This document shows positions 33,036 to 43,181 of a stretch of 45,791 nt of DNA, piece after piece. A model generated the notes under the pieces. The model was not told the DNA's origin and made no database searches. It saw nothing but the letters and a program-made list of their open reading frames with translations. The stretch comes from Hyphomicrobiales bacterium (GTDB lineage Bacteria; Pseudomonadota; Alphaproteobacteria; Rhizobiales; Rhizobiaceae). Numbering within the stretch: the first letter of the stretch is position 1; the number at the start of each line of letters is the position of its first letter. Position numbers and translations under genes: made by a program. The stretch lies in contig UCNG01000002.1 in assembly GCA_900473915.1 (NCBI GenBank), positions 1-45,791 of the forward strand. The letters run 5' to 3'.

Positions 33036-34649
33036 ATGGCACGCGAGCGCATCTACATCTACGACACCACGCTAAGGGATGGGCAGCAAACACCCGGCAT
33101 CGACTTCTCTGTGGAGGACAAGAAGTCGATTGTCGTGCTGCTGGAAGAACTGGGCGTCGACTATGTGGAAGGCGGATATCCGGGTGCCAACCCGACCGAT
33201 ACGGCGTTTTTCAAGCGCCGCCAGACTGCTCGCGCCAAATTCGCCGCCTTCGGCATGACGAAGCGTGCAGGCGTTTCGGCGTCCAATGATCCCGGCCTTT
33301 CCAGCCTGTTGCAAGCCTCTGCCGACGCGGTTTGCTTTGTTGCCAAAAGCTGGGACTATCATGTCCGGCTCGCGCTGGGCTGCACCAATGAGGAAAACCT
33401 GGAGTCGATCACGGCCTCGGTCACTGCTGCCCGCATGGCAGGGCGGGAAGCACTGGTCGATTGCGAGCATTTCTTCGATGGATATAAGGCCAATCCCGAA
33501 TATGCGCTTGCCTGTGCCAAGGCGGCCTATTCCGCGGGTGCGCGCTGGGTCGTTCTTTGCGACACGAATGGCGGCACACAGCCGTCCGAAGTTGCCGAAA
33601 TCATCGCTGCCGTTACGGCTGTGGTTCCGGGCGAAAGCCTTGGCATCCACGCCCATAACGACACGGAACAGGCGGTTGCGGTTTCGCTTGCGGCGATTGA
33701 TGCAGGCGTGCGTCACGTGCAAGGGACGCTCAACGGTATCGGCGAGCGCTGCGGCAATGCCAATCTCATTTCTCTGATCCCGACCCTTGCGCTGAAACCC
33801 TATTGGTCTGAGCGTTTTGAACTGGGGATCAAGCCAGCCGCGCTGAAAGGCATCACGCGCATTTCACGCGCCTTCGACGACATCCTGAATCGTGCACCGG
33901 CGGAGCAGGCACCCTATACCGGCACCTCCGCTTTCGCGACCAAGGCCGGAATTCATGCCTCCGCGCTGCTCAAGGAGCCGCAGACCTACGAGCATGTGCC
34001 GCCTGAATCGGTTGGCAATGACCGGCGTGTCATGGTTTCGGATCAGGGTGGAAAGTCCAATTTCATCGCCGAACTGGAGCGCCGGGGCATTCGCGTCGCG
34101 AAAGACGATGTGCGCCTCGATACGCTGATTGCGCTGGTCAAGGAGCGCGAGGCGGAGGGTTATGCCTATGAGGGCGCGGATGCGAGTTTCGAGCTTCTGG
34201 CGCGCAACATGCTGACGCCGCAGCCGGAATTCTTCAAGGTCGAATCCTTCCGCTGTCTCGTCGAGCGGCGCTTCGATGCCAATGGCATGCTGAAGACTGT
34301 TTCGGAAGCCGTGGTCAAGGTGGAGGTCGATGGCGAGGTTCGCATGTCGGTGGCTGAAGGACACGGCCCCGTCAACGCGCTCGATATCGCACTGCGCAAG
34401 GATCTGGGGCGCTTTCAGGCCGAGATTGAGGATCTTGAACTGGTCGATTTCAAGGTGCGTATCCTCAATGGAGGAACGGCTGCTATCACGCGCGTCCTGA
34501 TCGAGTCCGGCGACGCGACCGGCGCCCGCTGGCGCACAGTCGGCGTGTCGGACAATATCATCGATGCGTCGTTCCAGGCGCTGATGGATTCGGTCAATTA
34601 CAAGCTGATGAAAAACCGCTCGATGGCCGGGCAGGCCGCTGCCGAGTAA
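33036..34649 (+). CDS. cimA: (R)-citramalate synthase
   Basis: Aldol-type condensing enzyme of the LeuA/HMGL family making citramalate from pyruvate and acetyl-CoA, an entry to isoleucine synthesis. IYDTTLRDGQQTPG at 8-21 carries the catalytic Arg14 and metal Asp15; HAHND at 205-209 gives metal His ligands. The C-terminal LeuA-type dimerisation/allosteric domain occupies about 400-520. At 537 residues it fits the TIGR00977 branch rather than 2-isopropylmalate synthase. The exact substrate cannot be proven from sequence. Confidence 0.88.
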   Translation: MARERIYIYDTTLRDGQQTPGIDFSVEDKKSIVVLLEELGVDYVEGGYPGANPTDTAFFKRRQTARAKFAAFGMTKRAGVSASNDPGLSSLLQASADAVCFVAKSWDYHVRLALGCTNEENLESITASVTAARMAGREALVDCEHFFDGYKANPEYALACAKAAYSAGARWVVLCDTNGGTQPSEVAEIIAAVTAVVPGESLGIHAHNDTEQAVAVSLAAIDAGVRHVQGTLNGIGERCGNANLISLIPTLALKPYWSERFELGIKPAALKGITRISRAFDDILNRAPAEQAPYTGTSAFATKAGIHASALLKEPQTYEHVPPESVGNDRRVMVSDQGGKSNFIAELERRGIRVAKDDVRLDTLIALVKEREAEGYAYEGADASFELLARNMLTPQPEFFKVESFRCLVERRFDANGMLKTVSEAVVKVEVDGEVRMSVAEGHGPVNALDIALRKDLGRFQAEIEDLELVDFKVRILNGGTAAITRVLIESGDATGARWRTVGVSDNIIDASFQALMDSVNYKLMKNRSMAGQAAAE

Positions 34650-34786
34650 ACTCGTCTGTTCACGACGATTGATGCTTGGATCAGTTTAATTGAATGGATT
34701 TTATGGATTGTTGAGCGCATAGCGGTTCCATGTTGATCCGTCTGCCAATTGCAATGGGCGGACCGTTTTCGCCCGAGGAGAGAGGC

Positions 34787-35707
34787 ATGTCTGATCAGAC
34801 CATCACCGATACGCGCCTTTCCGATGGGGCACGCGGATTTCTGATGGCTCTTGGAGCCTATGGGCTCTGGGGTGCCTTGCCATTCTATCTCAAGGCGCTA
34901 TCCCACATTCCGGCAATGGAGGTCGTGTCGCACCGTGTGATCTGGTCGGTGCCGGTCGCGCTCCTTCTGCTGGTTGCCCTCGGGCAGTTCCGGGACATTC
35001 TCAATGCGGTGCGCCAGCCGCGCATGCTGGCCATGGCGGCTTTGACAGCTGCACTTATCACCTCCAACTGGTCGATCTATGTCTGGGCTGTTGCGCACGA
35101 TCAGGTGATGGGTGCGGCGCTTGGCTATTACATCAATCCACTGTTCAATGTCGTTCTGGGCGGGCTGTTTCTTGGTGAACGTCTGACGAAGGTCCAGTAT
35201 ATTGCCGTTGGATTTGCGTTTGCGGCAGTGCTTTTGCTGACTATCAATGCCGGCGGCCTGCCTTGGGTATCTCTGGCCTTGCCGATCACATTTGGTCTTT
35301 ACGGATTCTTCCGTAAATCACTGCCTATGGCGCCGTTGCAGGGGTTCACGCTCGAAGTGCTGATTCTGTGCATTCCGGCGCTCGGCTATGTGCTGTGGCT
35401 GGCGGCAAACGGTCAGGACCATTTCTCGACCGGACCTGCCTTTAATGTGACGATGCTGCTTCTGGCCGGGCCATTCACGGCCATCCCGCTGATCCTCTAT
35501 GCGGGCGGCGCGAAACTGCTTCGCTATACGACCATCGGTCTCATGCAATATATGACGCCGACGATGCTGTTCTTCTTCGCCATCTTCATTTTCCATGAGC
35601 CGTTTTCGGCCGCGCAGCTCGGTGCCTTCGCGCTGATCTGGGCAGGGCTTGCGCTCTATACGTGGTCGATGCTGATCGAACATCGCCGTGGGCGTGCGAA
35701 GGCCTGA
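34787..35707 (+). CDS. rarD: RarD-type EamA-family permease
   Basis: The 306-residue protein has about ten transmembrane segments in two EamA halves. ALGAYGLWGALPFYLKALSH at the start and the GYYINPLFNVVLGGLFLGERL segment are characteristic of RarD (chloramphenicol-sensitive protein family). I start at the ATG at 34787 after GAGGAGAGAGG; the frame open from 34730 is an unsupported extension. Substrate unknown. Confidence 0.9.
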   Translation: MSDQTITDTRLSDGARGFLMALGAYGLWGALPFYLKALSHIPAMEVVSHRVIWSVPVALLLLVALGQFRDILNAVRQPRMLAMAALTAALITSNWSIYVWAVAHDQVMGAALGYYINPLFNVVLGGLFLGERLTKVQYIAVGFAFAAVLLLTINAGGLPWVSLALPITFGLYGFFRKSLPMAPLQGFTLEVLILCIPALGYVLWLAANGQDHFSTGPAFNVTMLLLAGPFTAIPLILYAGGAKLLRYTTIGLMQYMTPTMLFFFAIFIFHEPFSAAQLGAFALIWAGLALYTWSMLIEHRRGRAKA

Positions 35708-35825
35708 TCGACAACAGTTTTCTGAAACTGGTTCGCTTGCCGTGGATATCTCCGCGGCGAGCCTTATTTTAGCCGCTGTCTTTATCGCTTATCCGCCGAT
35801 ACTCCAGCGGTAGAGAACTGTAAAA

Positions 35826-37568
35826 ATGGTCTTCGGATCAGCTCCAGCAAGCGAAACAAGGGCTGCTGCAACGGCGGAGCGGGAGCTTGCGGCCTTTGGC
35901 GCCGCCCTGAAGGGCGAGCCGCTTTCCTCCCACAGCTTGAAACCATTCGGGCAGGTCCGGTTTTCCTTGCATACCCATCTGCGGTTCTGTCTGGCGCTGG
36001 CAGCCGCAACGGTCATTGCTGGAGGCGGACTTCTGTTTACGACCGGGCGGCTTGTGCGCCATGGTCACGCCGCACAACCTGTCTTGGTGAACCCAACGAC
36101 CCTGGCCCAACATCACGCTGCACTGAAAGAGGCGCGACTGCTGCCAGCAGTAAATGCCGATCCGGCCAGCCGCATATCGCGGCGTATCGATATCGCCGAA
36201 GGCGTCGAGGATGGTGACGCGCGTCTCTACACCTATCAGCATGTGGTGCTCGACCTCAAAGGTTCCAACCGATCTCAGATCGATGACACATTGCGCGGAG
36301 GGAACTCCCAACGGAAATCCATGCCGAAACGACCCGAGGAAGAACTGGAGCGAGGCGTGCCGATCAATGTCAGCCTCGCCAAACCGGCGGTTGGTGCGGG
36401 GGCAAAAGTGCATGAGATTGTCGTTGCGCCACAGTCTCGCGAACGATTGGGCGCATTGTTGCAGGCGGCCGGTATCGCTGTCGAGGACAGCACGCGCCTG
36501 GAAGAAGCCCTGGCACGCACAGAACTGGTGCCGGGCGATAATCTTGAGCTGCTGGTCGACAAGTCCAGGCAGCAGGCCGATGGAGAGCAGCATATCGCGC
36601 TCGCGCGCTTCGTGCATGGCGATATCGATAAGGCAATTTATGGACGAGCTGACGACGGCGTTTTTCGGGCCACCGGCAACGAACGCCTCTTTGCCCGCTT
36701 GTCACGCGATGCGATGCTGACGGCCTATCGCCCGCAAAAGGCACCGGACAGCAGCGGCTCTATTCCGTCCCGACTGGAGCAGGCGGGCGCGCCGGGCGCC
36801 ATCGTCAGCGAGGTCGAGAAGCTGGCTTCGCAGAACGGCATTTCGCTGAATGGCGCCAGAAAGCCGGACATGATCGACCTTCTGTTCCGCAGAAGTGCCG
36901 AGACGGAACCGGAACTGGTTTTCGTCGAGTTCACGACAGACGGGAAAAGCCGTCGCCTATACCGACATGAAGGCGATGGCGGTGCCGGATACTTTAATGA
37001 AGATGGCTCGTCCATGACGAAATATCTCATGCCGAAGCCGCTGCCCAATGGCCGTCTCAACGATGGTTTCGGCTGGCGCGTTCATCCCGTTCTGCATGTG
37101 CGCAAACATCACAATGGCGTCGACTATGACGCGCCGACCGGCTCGCCCATCGTTGCGGCAGGCGATGGCGTGGTGGAACTGATCTCATATCAAAAAGGAT
37201 ATGGCAAATATGTCCGTATCCGCCATCAGGGTGGCTATAGCACGACCTATGCGCATCTTTCTTCGGCCAGAAAGGGCTTGAGGGTCGGCGAAAAGGTCAA
37301 GCAGGGAGAGGTGATCGCCTATGTCGGCTCGACGGGCTACTCGACCGGCCCGCATCTCTATTACGAGCTCAAGGTCGGCGATCAGTATGTCGACCCGCTG
37401 ACAGCGCGTCTCAACGCTGGTGAAAAGCTGACCGGCTTATCCCTGAACAGCTTCCGCGAGGAAATCGACCATGTGGGGCAGATCGTCAACGAAATGAAGC
37501 TGCCCGTCATGCCTGCTGTGCCCGAAACCACAAAGTCAGCGTCGGGTAAAAGCAGCCGTCACCACTGA
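35826..37568 (+). CDS. Membrane-anchored LytM/M23 protein with altered HxH motif
   Basis: The 580-residue protein has an about 57-residue cytoplasmic start, one transmembrane helix at about 58-76 and a long periplasmic region ending in an LytM domain (about 400-530). Motif HNGVD supplies His429 and Asp433, YAHLS supplies His477, and GPHLYYEL gives His510, but the residue that is normally the second His of HxH is Tyr512. In LytM, that second His is a zinc ligand and the first is catalytic. The protein may therefore be a weak or inactive, EnvC/DipM-like activator, or bind metal differently. Rhizobiales have polar-growth M23 factors (RgsM) with similar topology; identity is not established. Confidence 0.85.
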   Translation: MVFGSAPASETRAAATAERELAAFGAALKGEPLSSHSLKPFGQVRFSLHTHLRFCLALAAATVIAGGGLLFTTGRLVRHGHAAQPVLVNPTTLAQHHAALKEARLLPAVNADPASRISRRIDIAEGVEDGDARLYTYQHVVLDLKGSNRSQIDDTLRGGNSQRKSMPKRPEEELERGVPINVSLAKPAVGAGAKVHEIVVAPQSRERLGALLQAAGIAVEDSTRLEEALARTELVPGDNLELLVDKSRQQADGEQHIALARFVHGDIDKAIYGRADDGVFRATGNERLFARLSRDAMLTAYRPQKAPDSSGSIPSRLEQAGAPGAIVSEVEKLASQNGISLNGARKPDMIDLLFRRSAETEPELVFVEFTTDGKSRRLYRHEGDGGAGYFNEDGSSMTKYLMPKPLPNGRLNDGFGWRVHPVLHVRKHHNGVDYDAPTGSPIVAAGDGVVELISYQKGYGKYVRIRHQGGYSTTYAHLSSARKGLRVGEKVKQGEVIAYVGSTGYSTGPHLYYELKVGDQYVDPLTARLNAGEKLTGLSLNSFREEIDHVGQIVNEMKLPVMPAVPETTKSASGKSSRHH

Positions 37569-38411
37569 TTACTTTATCGGTCGATAGGCATTCGCCAGCG
37601 CGACAAATTCCTCGACGCTGAGCGTTTCGGCGCGGCGTGTTCCGTCGATACCTGTTTTTTCGAGAAGCTCGGCTCCGCCAACCGGTTTCAGGCTCTGGCG
37701 CAGCATTTTGCGGCGCTGCCCGAAAGCAGCTTGGGTGATCTGGCCGAGGGCCTGCGCGTCGCAGGGCAGCGGGTCTTCCCGAGGGATGATATGCACGACC
37801 GACGACATGACCTTCGGTGGCGGCGTGAATGCCTGCGGCGGCACGTCGAAGCTGATCTTGGAAACGGTTCGCCATCCGGCAAGCACACCCAGACGCCCAT
37901 AGTGATCGCTGTCGGGCGCCGCGACGATGCGTTCGGCAACCTCGCGCTGGAACATCAGCGTCATGGACGAGTAAAAGGGCGGCCATGGCTCGACCAGCAG
38001 CCAGTTGAGCAGAAGCTGCGTGCCGACATTGTAAGGCAGATTGGCAACGATGCGCGGCTTCGGCCCGTCTGGAAACAGGGCCGAAAAATCCTGCTCCAGC
38101 GCGTCGCCGGAGATAATGCGCAGACGACCCGGATAATGTGCCTCGATTTCGGCCAGCGCATCCAGGCATCGTTCATCGCGCTCGATTGCCGTGACATAAG
38201 CGCCTTGCGCAAGAAGCGCGCGGGTCAGGCCGCCGGGGCCAGGACCGACTTCAATAACGGGCTGGTCTTGCAGATTGCCAGCCTGACGCGCAATTTTCGA
38301 GGTCAGATTGAGATCGAAGAGAAAATTCTGGCCGAGCGATTTCTTCGGCATCAGGTCATGCCGTTCGATCACTTCACGCAAGGGAGGAAGATTATCTATG
38401 CTCATGCTCAA
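37569..38411 (-). CDS. rsmA: 16S rRNA dimethyladenosine transferase RsmA/KsgA
   Basis: RsmA dimethylates A1518 and A1519 of 16S rRNA late in small-subunit assembly. SAM-binding motif [14 protein letters not shown] and the catalytic NLPYNV motif are intact, and KKSLGQNFL at 23-31 is diagnostic. Length 280 residues. Its start overlaps the pdxA stop by 4 bases. It abuts the convergent M23 gene without any spacer. Confidence 0.96.
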   Translation of the reverse strand: MSMSIDNLPPLREVIERHDLMPKKSLGQNFLFDLNLTSKIARQAGNLQDQPVIEVGPGPGGLTRALLAQGAYVTAIERDERCLDALAEIEAHYPGRLRIISGDALEQDFSALFPDGPKPRIVANLPYNVGTQLLLNWLLVEPWPPFYSSMTLMFQREVAERIVAAPDSDHYGRLGVLAGWRTVSKISFDVPPQAFTPPPKVMSSVVHIIPREDPLPCDAQALGQITQAAFGQRRKMLRQSLKPVGGAELLEKTGIDGTRRAETLSVEEFVALANAYRPIK

Positions 38412-39433
38412 CCGTTCGCCGCGTTTTCTGCCAGTTGCTGCGCCAGACGAATAGCGGCCACGAGGCTGTCCGGACGGGCGATACCCTTGCCTGCAATATC
38501 GAAAGCGGTGCCGTGGTCGGGCGACGTGCGAATGAAGGGAAGGCCCAGCGTCACATTCACCGTTTCGTCAAAGGCCAGCGCTTTGGCGGGGATGAGCGCC
38601 TGATCGTGATACATGCAGATCGCGGCATCATAGGTTGCGCGGGCAGGCGCGTGAAACATGGTATCGGCAGGCAGGGGGCCGCGAGCGTCTATCCCTTCGC
38701 GGCGCAACGCATCGATTGCAGGAAGGATGATGGCGTCGTCCTCCTTGCCCATGGTCCCGCCTTCGCCAGCATGCGGGTTAAGCCCGGATATGGCCAGTCG
38801 CGGGGAAGGAATGCCGAAGCGTATTTTCAGTTCGGCGGCGGTAATCCGCGAAATTTCGATGATCTCCGCCGTGTTCAGCCGGACGGGAACTTCGGAAAGC
38901 GGAATATGAATGGTGACTGGAACAGCGCGAAGCTGCGGCCCTGCCAGCATCATGACCGGCGTTACCGGCTTACCCATGTGCTTGCCTGCAAGTTCCGCCA
39001 GAAATTCCGTATGGCCGGGATGCTGGAATCCTGCTTCGTAAAGCGGTTTCTTCGAAATCGGGCAGGTGACGACTGCCGCTGCCTCACCTTTCAGGGTAAG
39101 TTCAACCGCCCGCTCAATAGCTTCGATAATGCCCGCAGCGTTTTCCGGCAGCGGCTTGCCAACACACTCAGTCAGCTTGTTCTCAAGCGGAAGCACCGGC
39201 AATGCGTGAGCAAATACACGGCTTGCGGCGGAAACGGCGCTGATGTCCTCAATCTCGATTTGAAGTCCGAGATGTCGCGCACGCGCGGCCAGTTGCTGCG
39301 GATCTGCCAGCAAGGCAAACGGCGGTAACGAAAGCTCGTTGCGCCGCAACCATGCCGCCAGCGCAACATCGGGGCCTATGCCGGATGGATCGCCAATGCT
39401 GAGGGCGAGAGGAGGAACAGGTGCTGCCGACAT
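38408..39433 (-). CDS. pdxA: 4-hydroxythreonine-4-phosphate dehydrogenase
   Basis: PdxA oxidises 4-phosphohydroxy-L-threonine in pyridoxal phosphate synthesis. [12 protein letters not shown] near the start, [17 protein letters not shown] and MYHDQALIP supply the three metal His residues. Length 341 residues is near normal. It is the middle gene of the surA-pdxA-rsmA order, as in E. coli, and overlaps rsmA by 4 bases. Confidence 0.96.
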   Translation of the reverse strand: MSAAPVPPLALSIGDPSGIGPDVALAAWLRRNELSLPPFALLADPQQLAARARHLGLQIEIEDISAVSAASRVFAHALPVLPLENKLTECVGKPLPENAAGIIEAIERAVELTLKGEAAAVVTCPISKKPLYEAGFQHPGHTEFLAELAGKHMGKPVTPVMMLAGPQLRAVPVTIHIPLSEVPVRLNTAEIIEISRITAAELKIRFGIPSPRLAISGLNPHAGEGGTMGKEDDAIILPAIDALRREGIDARGPLPADTMFHAPARATYDAAICMYHDQALIPAKALAFDETVNVTLGLPFIRTSPDHGTAFDIAGKGIARPDSLVAAIRLAQQLAENAANG

Positions 39434-39504
39434 CGCGTCAATATTCCATGGAGACAGATGAAACCGTCAGGGTTTTGCGTTGGAAAATGCGACAAAACAA
39501 GCAG

Positions 39505-39548
39505 TTAGAGCGGTTCCGACGTTTCCATTCAAACTGGAAATGCTCTAG
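39505..39548. repeat. RIME-like palindrome at the surA stop
   Basis: TTAGAGC (39505-39511) pairs with GCTCTAG (39542-39548), and GTTTCCA (39521-39527) with TGGAAA (39535-39540). Similar GAGCATTTCCAGTTTGA-type units are dispersed in Rhizobiales. The surA stop codon (39545-39547 complement) lies inside the right arm. Confidence 0.75.
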
Positions 39549-40504
39549 CGATTGATGATTTTCGCCTTCTCGCGCAGTTCGCCCAGATATTTCTCGCTGA
39601 GCTGTTCCGCCTTCTTTTCCTGTCCCTCAGGAGAATCCGCGCCTTCCATGGAGAAAATGAGCTGGGCGACGCGGTCATCCGATACCTGCTTGGTTGAGCA
39701 GACAGCCAGGAACTCTACGCCCTTTTCGGTTTCCTGCGGTGGGGTGGTGCCGCCAACCGACGTGGACTTGATCGCTTTCGACCATTCGTTCGGCAACTGC
39801 TGCTCGATGATGCGGCCAAGATCGCGAACGGTCACGTCAAGAATGCCCTTGGCCTGCTGACGGGTCGCATCGCAGCTCTGGAAGCGCGAGCGGAGCGCGT
39901 TTGCCTCCTGCTTGCGCTTGGCAAGCAGGGCGGGGGAGCGCTTGGAAGCGGGCACCACGAAAATGACCTGCTGGAGGCGGTATTCGGTTGCGACAGGCTT
40001 CTTGCCGCCTTCCTTCAGCATGCGCTGGACGGCATCCTGCTCGCTGACCATGCCGGTCGCACGGAAGCGGGCGCTGACAAGACGACCCCAGCCCATCTGG
40101 ACCATGATGTACTTCTTGAAGTGATCCGGCGTGACGCCCGACTGGTTCATCAACTGGTTCAGTTGCGCCAGGCTCATCTTGTTGCGGCTGGCAAACCCGG
40201 CATAAGCCTCGTCGACCTGCTGATCCGAAATGTTGATGCCGCGCGATTTCATTTCGATGCGCTTCAACATTTCGTCAGTCAGTTCCTGTTTGGCAACCTG
40301 ACTGAGATTGCCGCCCTTGCGCTGCAATTTCAGGAAGGCCATACGGTGCTGAATGTCACTATTGGTGATGGCGTTGCCGGAAACGATGACCTTGACCTCA
40401 GAACCCGCACCTGCAGCGAATGCCGGAACTGCAACCGTCCCCAGCGTAGTCAGGCAGATTGCGGCGCTCAGCATGGAGGCGAAAAGAGGTCTTGCAATCA
40501 TCAT
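39545..40504 (-). CDS. surA: SurA-like periplasmic chaperone
   Basis: The ATG at 40504 gives a 319-residue precursor with a clean signal peptide (MMIARPLFASMLSAAICLTT onward, cleaved after AFA). A SurA N-terminal helical chaperone domain (about 40-155) and a divergent parvulin-like region with RLQQVIFVVP follow. E. coli SurA has 428 residues and two parvulin domains; this shorter form with at most one is usual in alphaproteobacteria. It escorts outer-membrane proteins such as LptD and porins. Upstream ORF extension to 40600 is unsupported. Confidence 0.88.
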   Translation of the reverse strand: MMIARPLFASMLSAAICLTTLGTVAVPAFAAGAGSEVKVIVSGNAITNSDIQHRMAFLKLQRKGGNLSQVAKQELTDEMLKRIEMKSRGINISDQQVDEAYAGFASRNKMSLAQLNQLMNQSGVTPDHFKKYIMVQMGWGRLVSARFRATGMVSEQDAVQRMLKEGGKKPVATEYRLQQVIFVVPASKRSPALLAKRKQEANALRSRFQSCDATRQQAKGILDVTVRDLGRIIEQQLPNEWSKAIKSTSVGGTTPPQETEKGVEFLAVCSTKQVSDDRVAQLIFSMEGADSPEGQEKKAEQLSEKYLGELREKAKIINR

Positions 40505-40752
40505 CTTTCTTTCCCGATTCCTTCCGGTTGGCCAACGACAATTCTCACCGGATATATCCCCGGCATGGTCATTGTCGCCATTCAGCCGAGCAACAATCAT
40601 ATCAGCGGCTCATCATAAGCTGCCTGTATAAATGAGCCAGTGCGGCGAAACAATGACCCAAAAGCTATTTTACGAAGCTTGTATCGTCTGAATACTGCAA
40701 AAAGGAAGCCAGATTAAGCTCTGAAGTGTAAATTTCTGTATCGAATGAAATG

Positions 40753-40790
40753 AAAAGACCGGAAGCATTTCCAACGCTTCCGGTCTCTTA
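40753..40790 (-). terminator. Terminator of the lptF-lptG-lptD operon
   Basis: Perfect 11-bp arms 40756-40766 and 40776-40786 enclose a 9-base loop. Read on the minus strand, TTTTCATTTC follows. It lies just after lptD and before surA. Confidence 0.88.
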
Positions 40791-40793
40791 AGT

Positions 40794-43181
40794 TTAGAAT
40801 GTCTGGCTGCCGCTGCCTATATCACCCAGTGTGCGCAGCGAAATGTTGAAGCCGACGCCGTGGGATGCTTTATCATCGCCCGGGTTACGGGTCTGGATAT
40901 AATTCATGGAGTAGGTGAAGCACTCGTCATCATAGGCGAGGCCTGACGATGCGCGGACCAGTGTTTCGGAAACCAGATCATAGGTGCCCGAACCGAAAAC
41001 GCGCCAGTTCGTGTTGATACGCGCTGTGGCCGAACCGGTGATTTCCTGACGAAGATCGTTATATCCGTAAGCTGGCTGAGGCGCGATATAGGCATATTGC
41101 GCCGAAACCGTCAGCTTCTGCCAGCTCTGCTGGGCTTCAAGTTCGCCGCGACGAACCGAGAAGCTATCCTTGTCGAAGCGCCCGCGAGCAGCGAGAGCAA
41201 GCCCCGTCGAGTTGGACGTGCCGATCATGGCCACATAGTCCGAGCGTGCATCCTGCAGGCCGGAATCTGCGCCAACATTCAGGAAATCGCTCGTGCCGTA
41301 CGAGTTCACGCCGCCCAGCTGGAAGGACTGGCCGCCAAGTGCGTAAAGAGCCCAGTCGCTATTGTCGAAGTTGCCCGAATAGCGCAGGCCGAGATTGGCG
41401 CGTGTGCCACCTTCAACACGGTCATAACCGGAGAACTTGTCACGCGAGAACAGGTTGGTCGCGTCGAAGACGAAGCTCTGTGCGTCCTCATTCGGCAATT
41501 CGCCAGCATAGCGTTCGTTATTGCGAATATAAAGCTGCGCAATAGGCTCGATAATATGGGTCGAGCTGGTGCTCGAGAACAGGATCGGCCAGCGCAGTTC
41601 AAGCCCGGCGGTCGCCATGGCGCGAAACGCCTCCGAACGCACGAGCGCATCCGTATAACCGGCATCTGCCAGATTGAAGTTCGTATTGGCGCCAATCGCG
41701 TCGCCGCGCAACGCCAGCAAGGGCGTGATGACCAGACCGGCAGGCGTGATGAATGTGCGCTTCCATTCCGCTTCGGTGGTCAGGCGCGCATTGGTTCCAT
41801 CGAAGCCCGGAACACGGGGATAACGAGGGCCGATAAGGTTGCCGTTAACATCCCTGACCGCAGGCGTATAATTCGCATTCTGGCGATAAAGAACCTGCAG
41901 ATTGGTATTGAAGTTCAGCTCGCCGCCATAGACCGGATCAGGCACCGTGTACGAATAATCCAGGCTCGGGAGGACCCAAGGCTGCTTCGAGTGCATCTCG
42001 TACGGGCTGTCCGCGAGGAGGGATTCCTGCACGTTGAAGCGATAGAAATTCAGGTCGAAATAGTTACGGTTATTGATACCCGTGAGGTAGATCTTCGAAA
42101 CCTGCGTTCCGGCATTATAGCCGTCAATGCTGTAGGTGCGGCTGAAATTCCGGTCGGTCTGTGCCATCACATCCCAACCGAAGCGCCAGCGCGAATTGAG
42201 CTCGAAATCGCCCTTCGAGGCGACCATGCCGCGATTGTCTTCGTAGCGGTCTACAGAAGCCGCATCGAATTTTTCCGGCTTCATCTGGTGAATGCCGGCA
42301 ATGCGAAGATTGTAGGTGCCGTTTTCAAGACGATGACGCCATTCCGCTTCGGTGAGGAAGCCCTGCTTGGTATAGCCGGTCGTGGAAAGCGTCAGGTCGT
42401 AGTTCGGCGCGAGCGCCCAGAAATACGAATTCTTGATGCCGACGCCCAGTTCATCCTTGTAGGAAAAGCCCGGAAACAGGAAGCCGCTCTTGCGCTTCAC
42501 CGTCGGGTCGGCCATTTCGAATGCCGGGAACCATGCAAGCGGCATGCCGAGGAACTCGAAGCGGCCACGCTCGAAACGAACGGTCTTGGTCGCGCTGTTC
42601 CAGATGATCTTGCGGGCCTTGATCTGCCAGAGAACGGGCTTGTCGGGGTTCTTGGCGCAAGGTTCGCAGGCCGTATAGACGCCATTGTTGAACGTTGTGA
42701 TTTCGCCATTGCTGCGCTCGGCGCTTTCGGCGGCAAAACGGGTATTGTCCGTCGTCTCGACGCGCAGGCCGTTTACGAAGCCGTCGCGGAAACTGTCGGT
42801 AATATCCATATGGTCGGAGTAGATCTTGTTACCGTCGCGCTCGACGATCTCAACATTCCCCGTTGCGGTCATGCGCCGCGTCTGCTGGTTATAGGTCACC
42901 TTGTCGGCAACCAGATGATTGCCGTCATATTCGATGCGCACCTTGCCCTGTGCCGTGACGGTGTTCACATCGCGGTCATAGACGAGCTCGTCAGCTTGCA
43001 GAAGCATGCGGGCATTCGGATCGCTCTGGTAATTGGCGCCGAGAGCGTCCTGAGCCGATGCGGGTGAGGGCAGGGCCGCGACAGAAATGAAAGGCAAAGC
43101 AAGGACGCACGCCAAGGCCGTCCCGCGCGCAAGGCGCGAGAGTGAATGGGGCAATACCATGCGGGCGTTACTCGAACCCAC
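40794..43181 (-). CDS. lptD: LPS-assembly outer-membrane protein LptD
   Basis: LptD inserts LPS into the outer leaflet of the outer membrane. A signal peptide ends near residue 43; an LptA-like N-terminal domain (about 58-170) has MLLQADELVYDRDVNTVTAQG, and a large C-terminal beta-barrel follows, ending in Phe. Cys172 and Cys175 form a CxxC and Cys754 is near the C-terminus; E. coli LptD uses two N- and two C-terminal cysteines, so the disulfide pattern differs. The start is GTG at 43181, supported by AGGAGG 7 bases upstream and a one-base overlap with the lptG stop (TAGTG). Confidence 0.95.
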   Translation of the reverse strand: MGSSNARMVLPHSLSRLARGTALACVLALPFISVAALPSPASAQDALGANYQSDPNARMLLQADELVYDRDVNTVTAQGKVRIEYDGNHLVADKVTYNQQTRRMTATGNVEIVERDGNKIYSDHMDITDSFRDGFVNGLRVETTDNTRFAAESAERSNGEITTFNNGVYTACEPCAKNPDKPVLWQIKARKIIWNSATKTVRFERGRFEFLGMPLAWFPAFEMADPTVKRKSGFLFPGFSYKDELGVGIKNSYFWALAPNYDLTLSTTGYTKQGFLTEAEWRHRLENGTYNLRIAGIHQMKPEKFDAASVDRYEDNRGMVASKGDFELNSRWRFGWDVMAQTDRNFSRTYSIDGYNAGTQVSKIYLTGINNRNYFDLNFYRFNVQESLLADSPYEMHSKQPWVLPSLDYSYTVPDPVYGGELNFNTNLQVLYRQNANYTPAVRDVNGNLIGPRYPRVPGFDGTNARLTTEAEWKRTFITPAGLVITPLLALRGDAIGANTNFNLADAGYTDALVRSEAFRAMATAGLELRWPILFSSTSSTHIIEPIAQLYIRNNERYAGELPNEDAQSFVFDATNLFSRDKFSGYDRVEGGTRANLGLRYSGNFDNSDWALYALGGQSFQLGGVNSYGTSDFLNVGADSGLQDARSDYVAMIGTSNSTGLALAARGRFDKDSFSVRRGELEAQQSWQKLTVSAQYAYIAPQPAYGYNDLRQEITGSATARINTNWRVFGSGTYDLVSETLVRASSGLAYDDECFTYSMNYIQTRNPGDDKASHGVGFNISLRTLGDIGSGSQTF

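Noticed and set aside
41097-43067. 656-codon open frame antisense to lptD
   Set aside because: Composition-driven shadow of a high-GC coding strand; the lptD frame has family motifs, this one has none and no ribosome-binding site.
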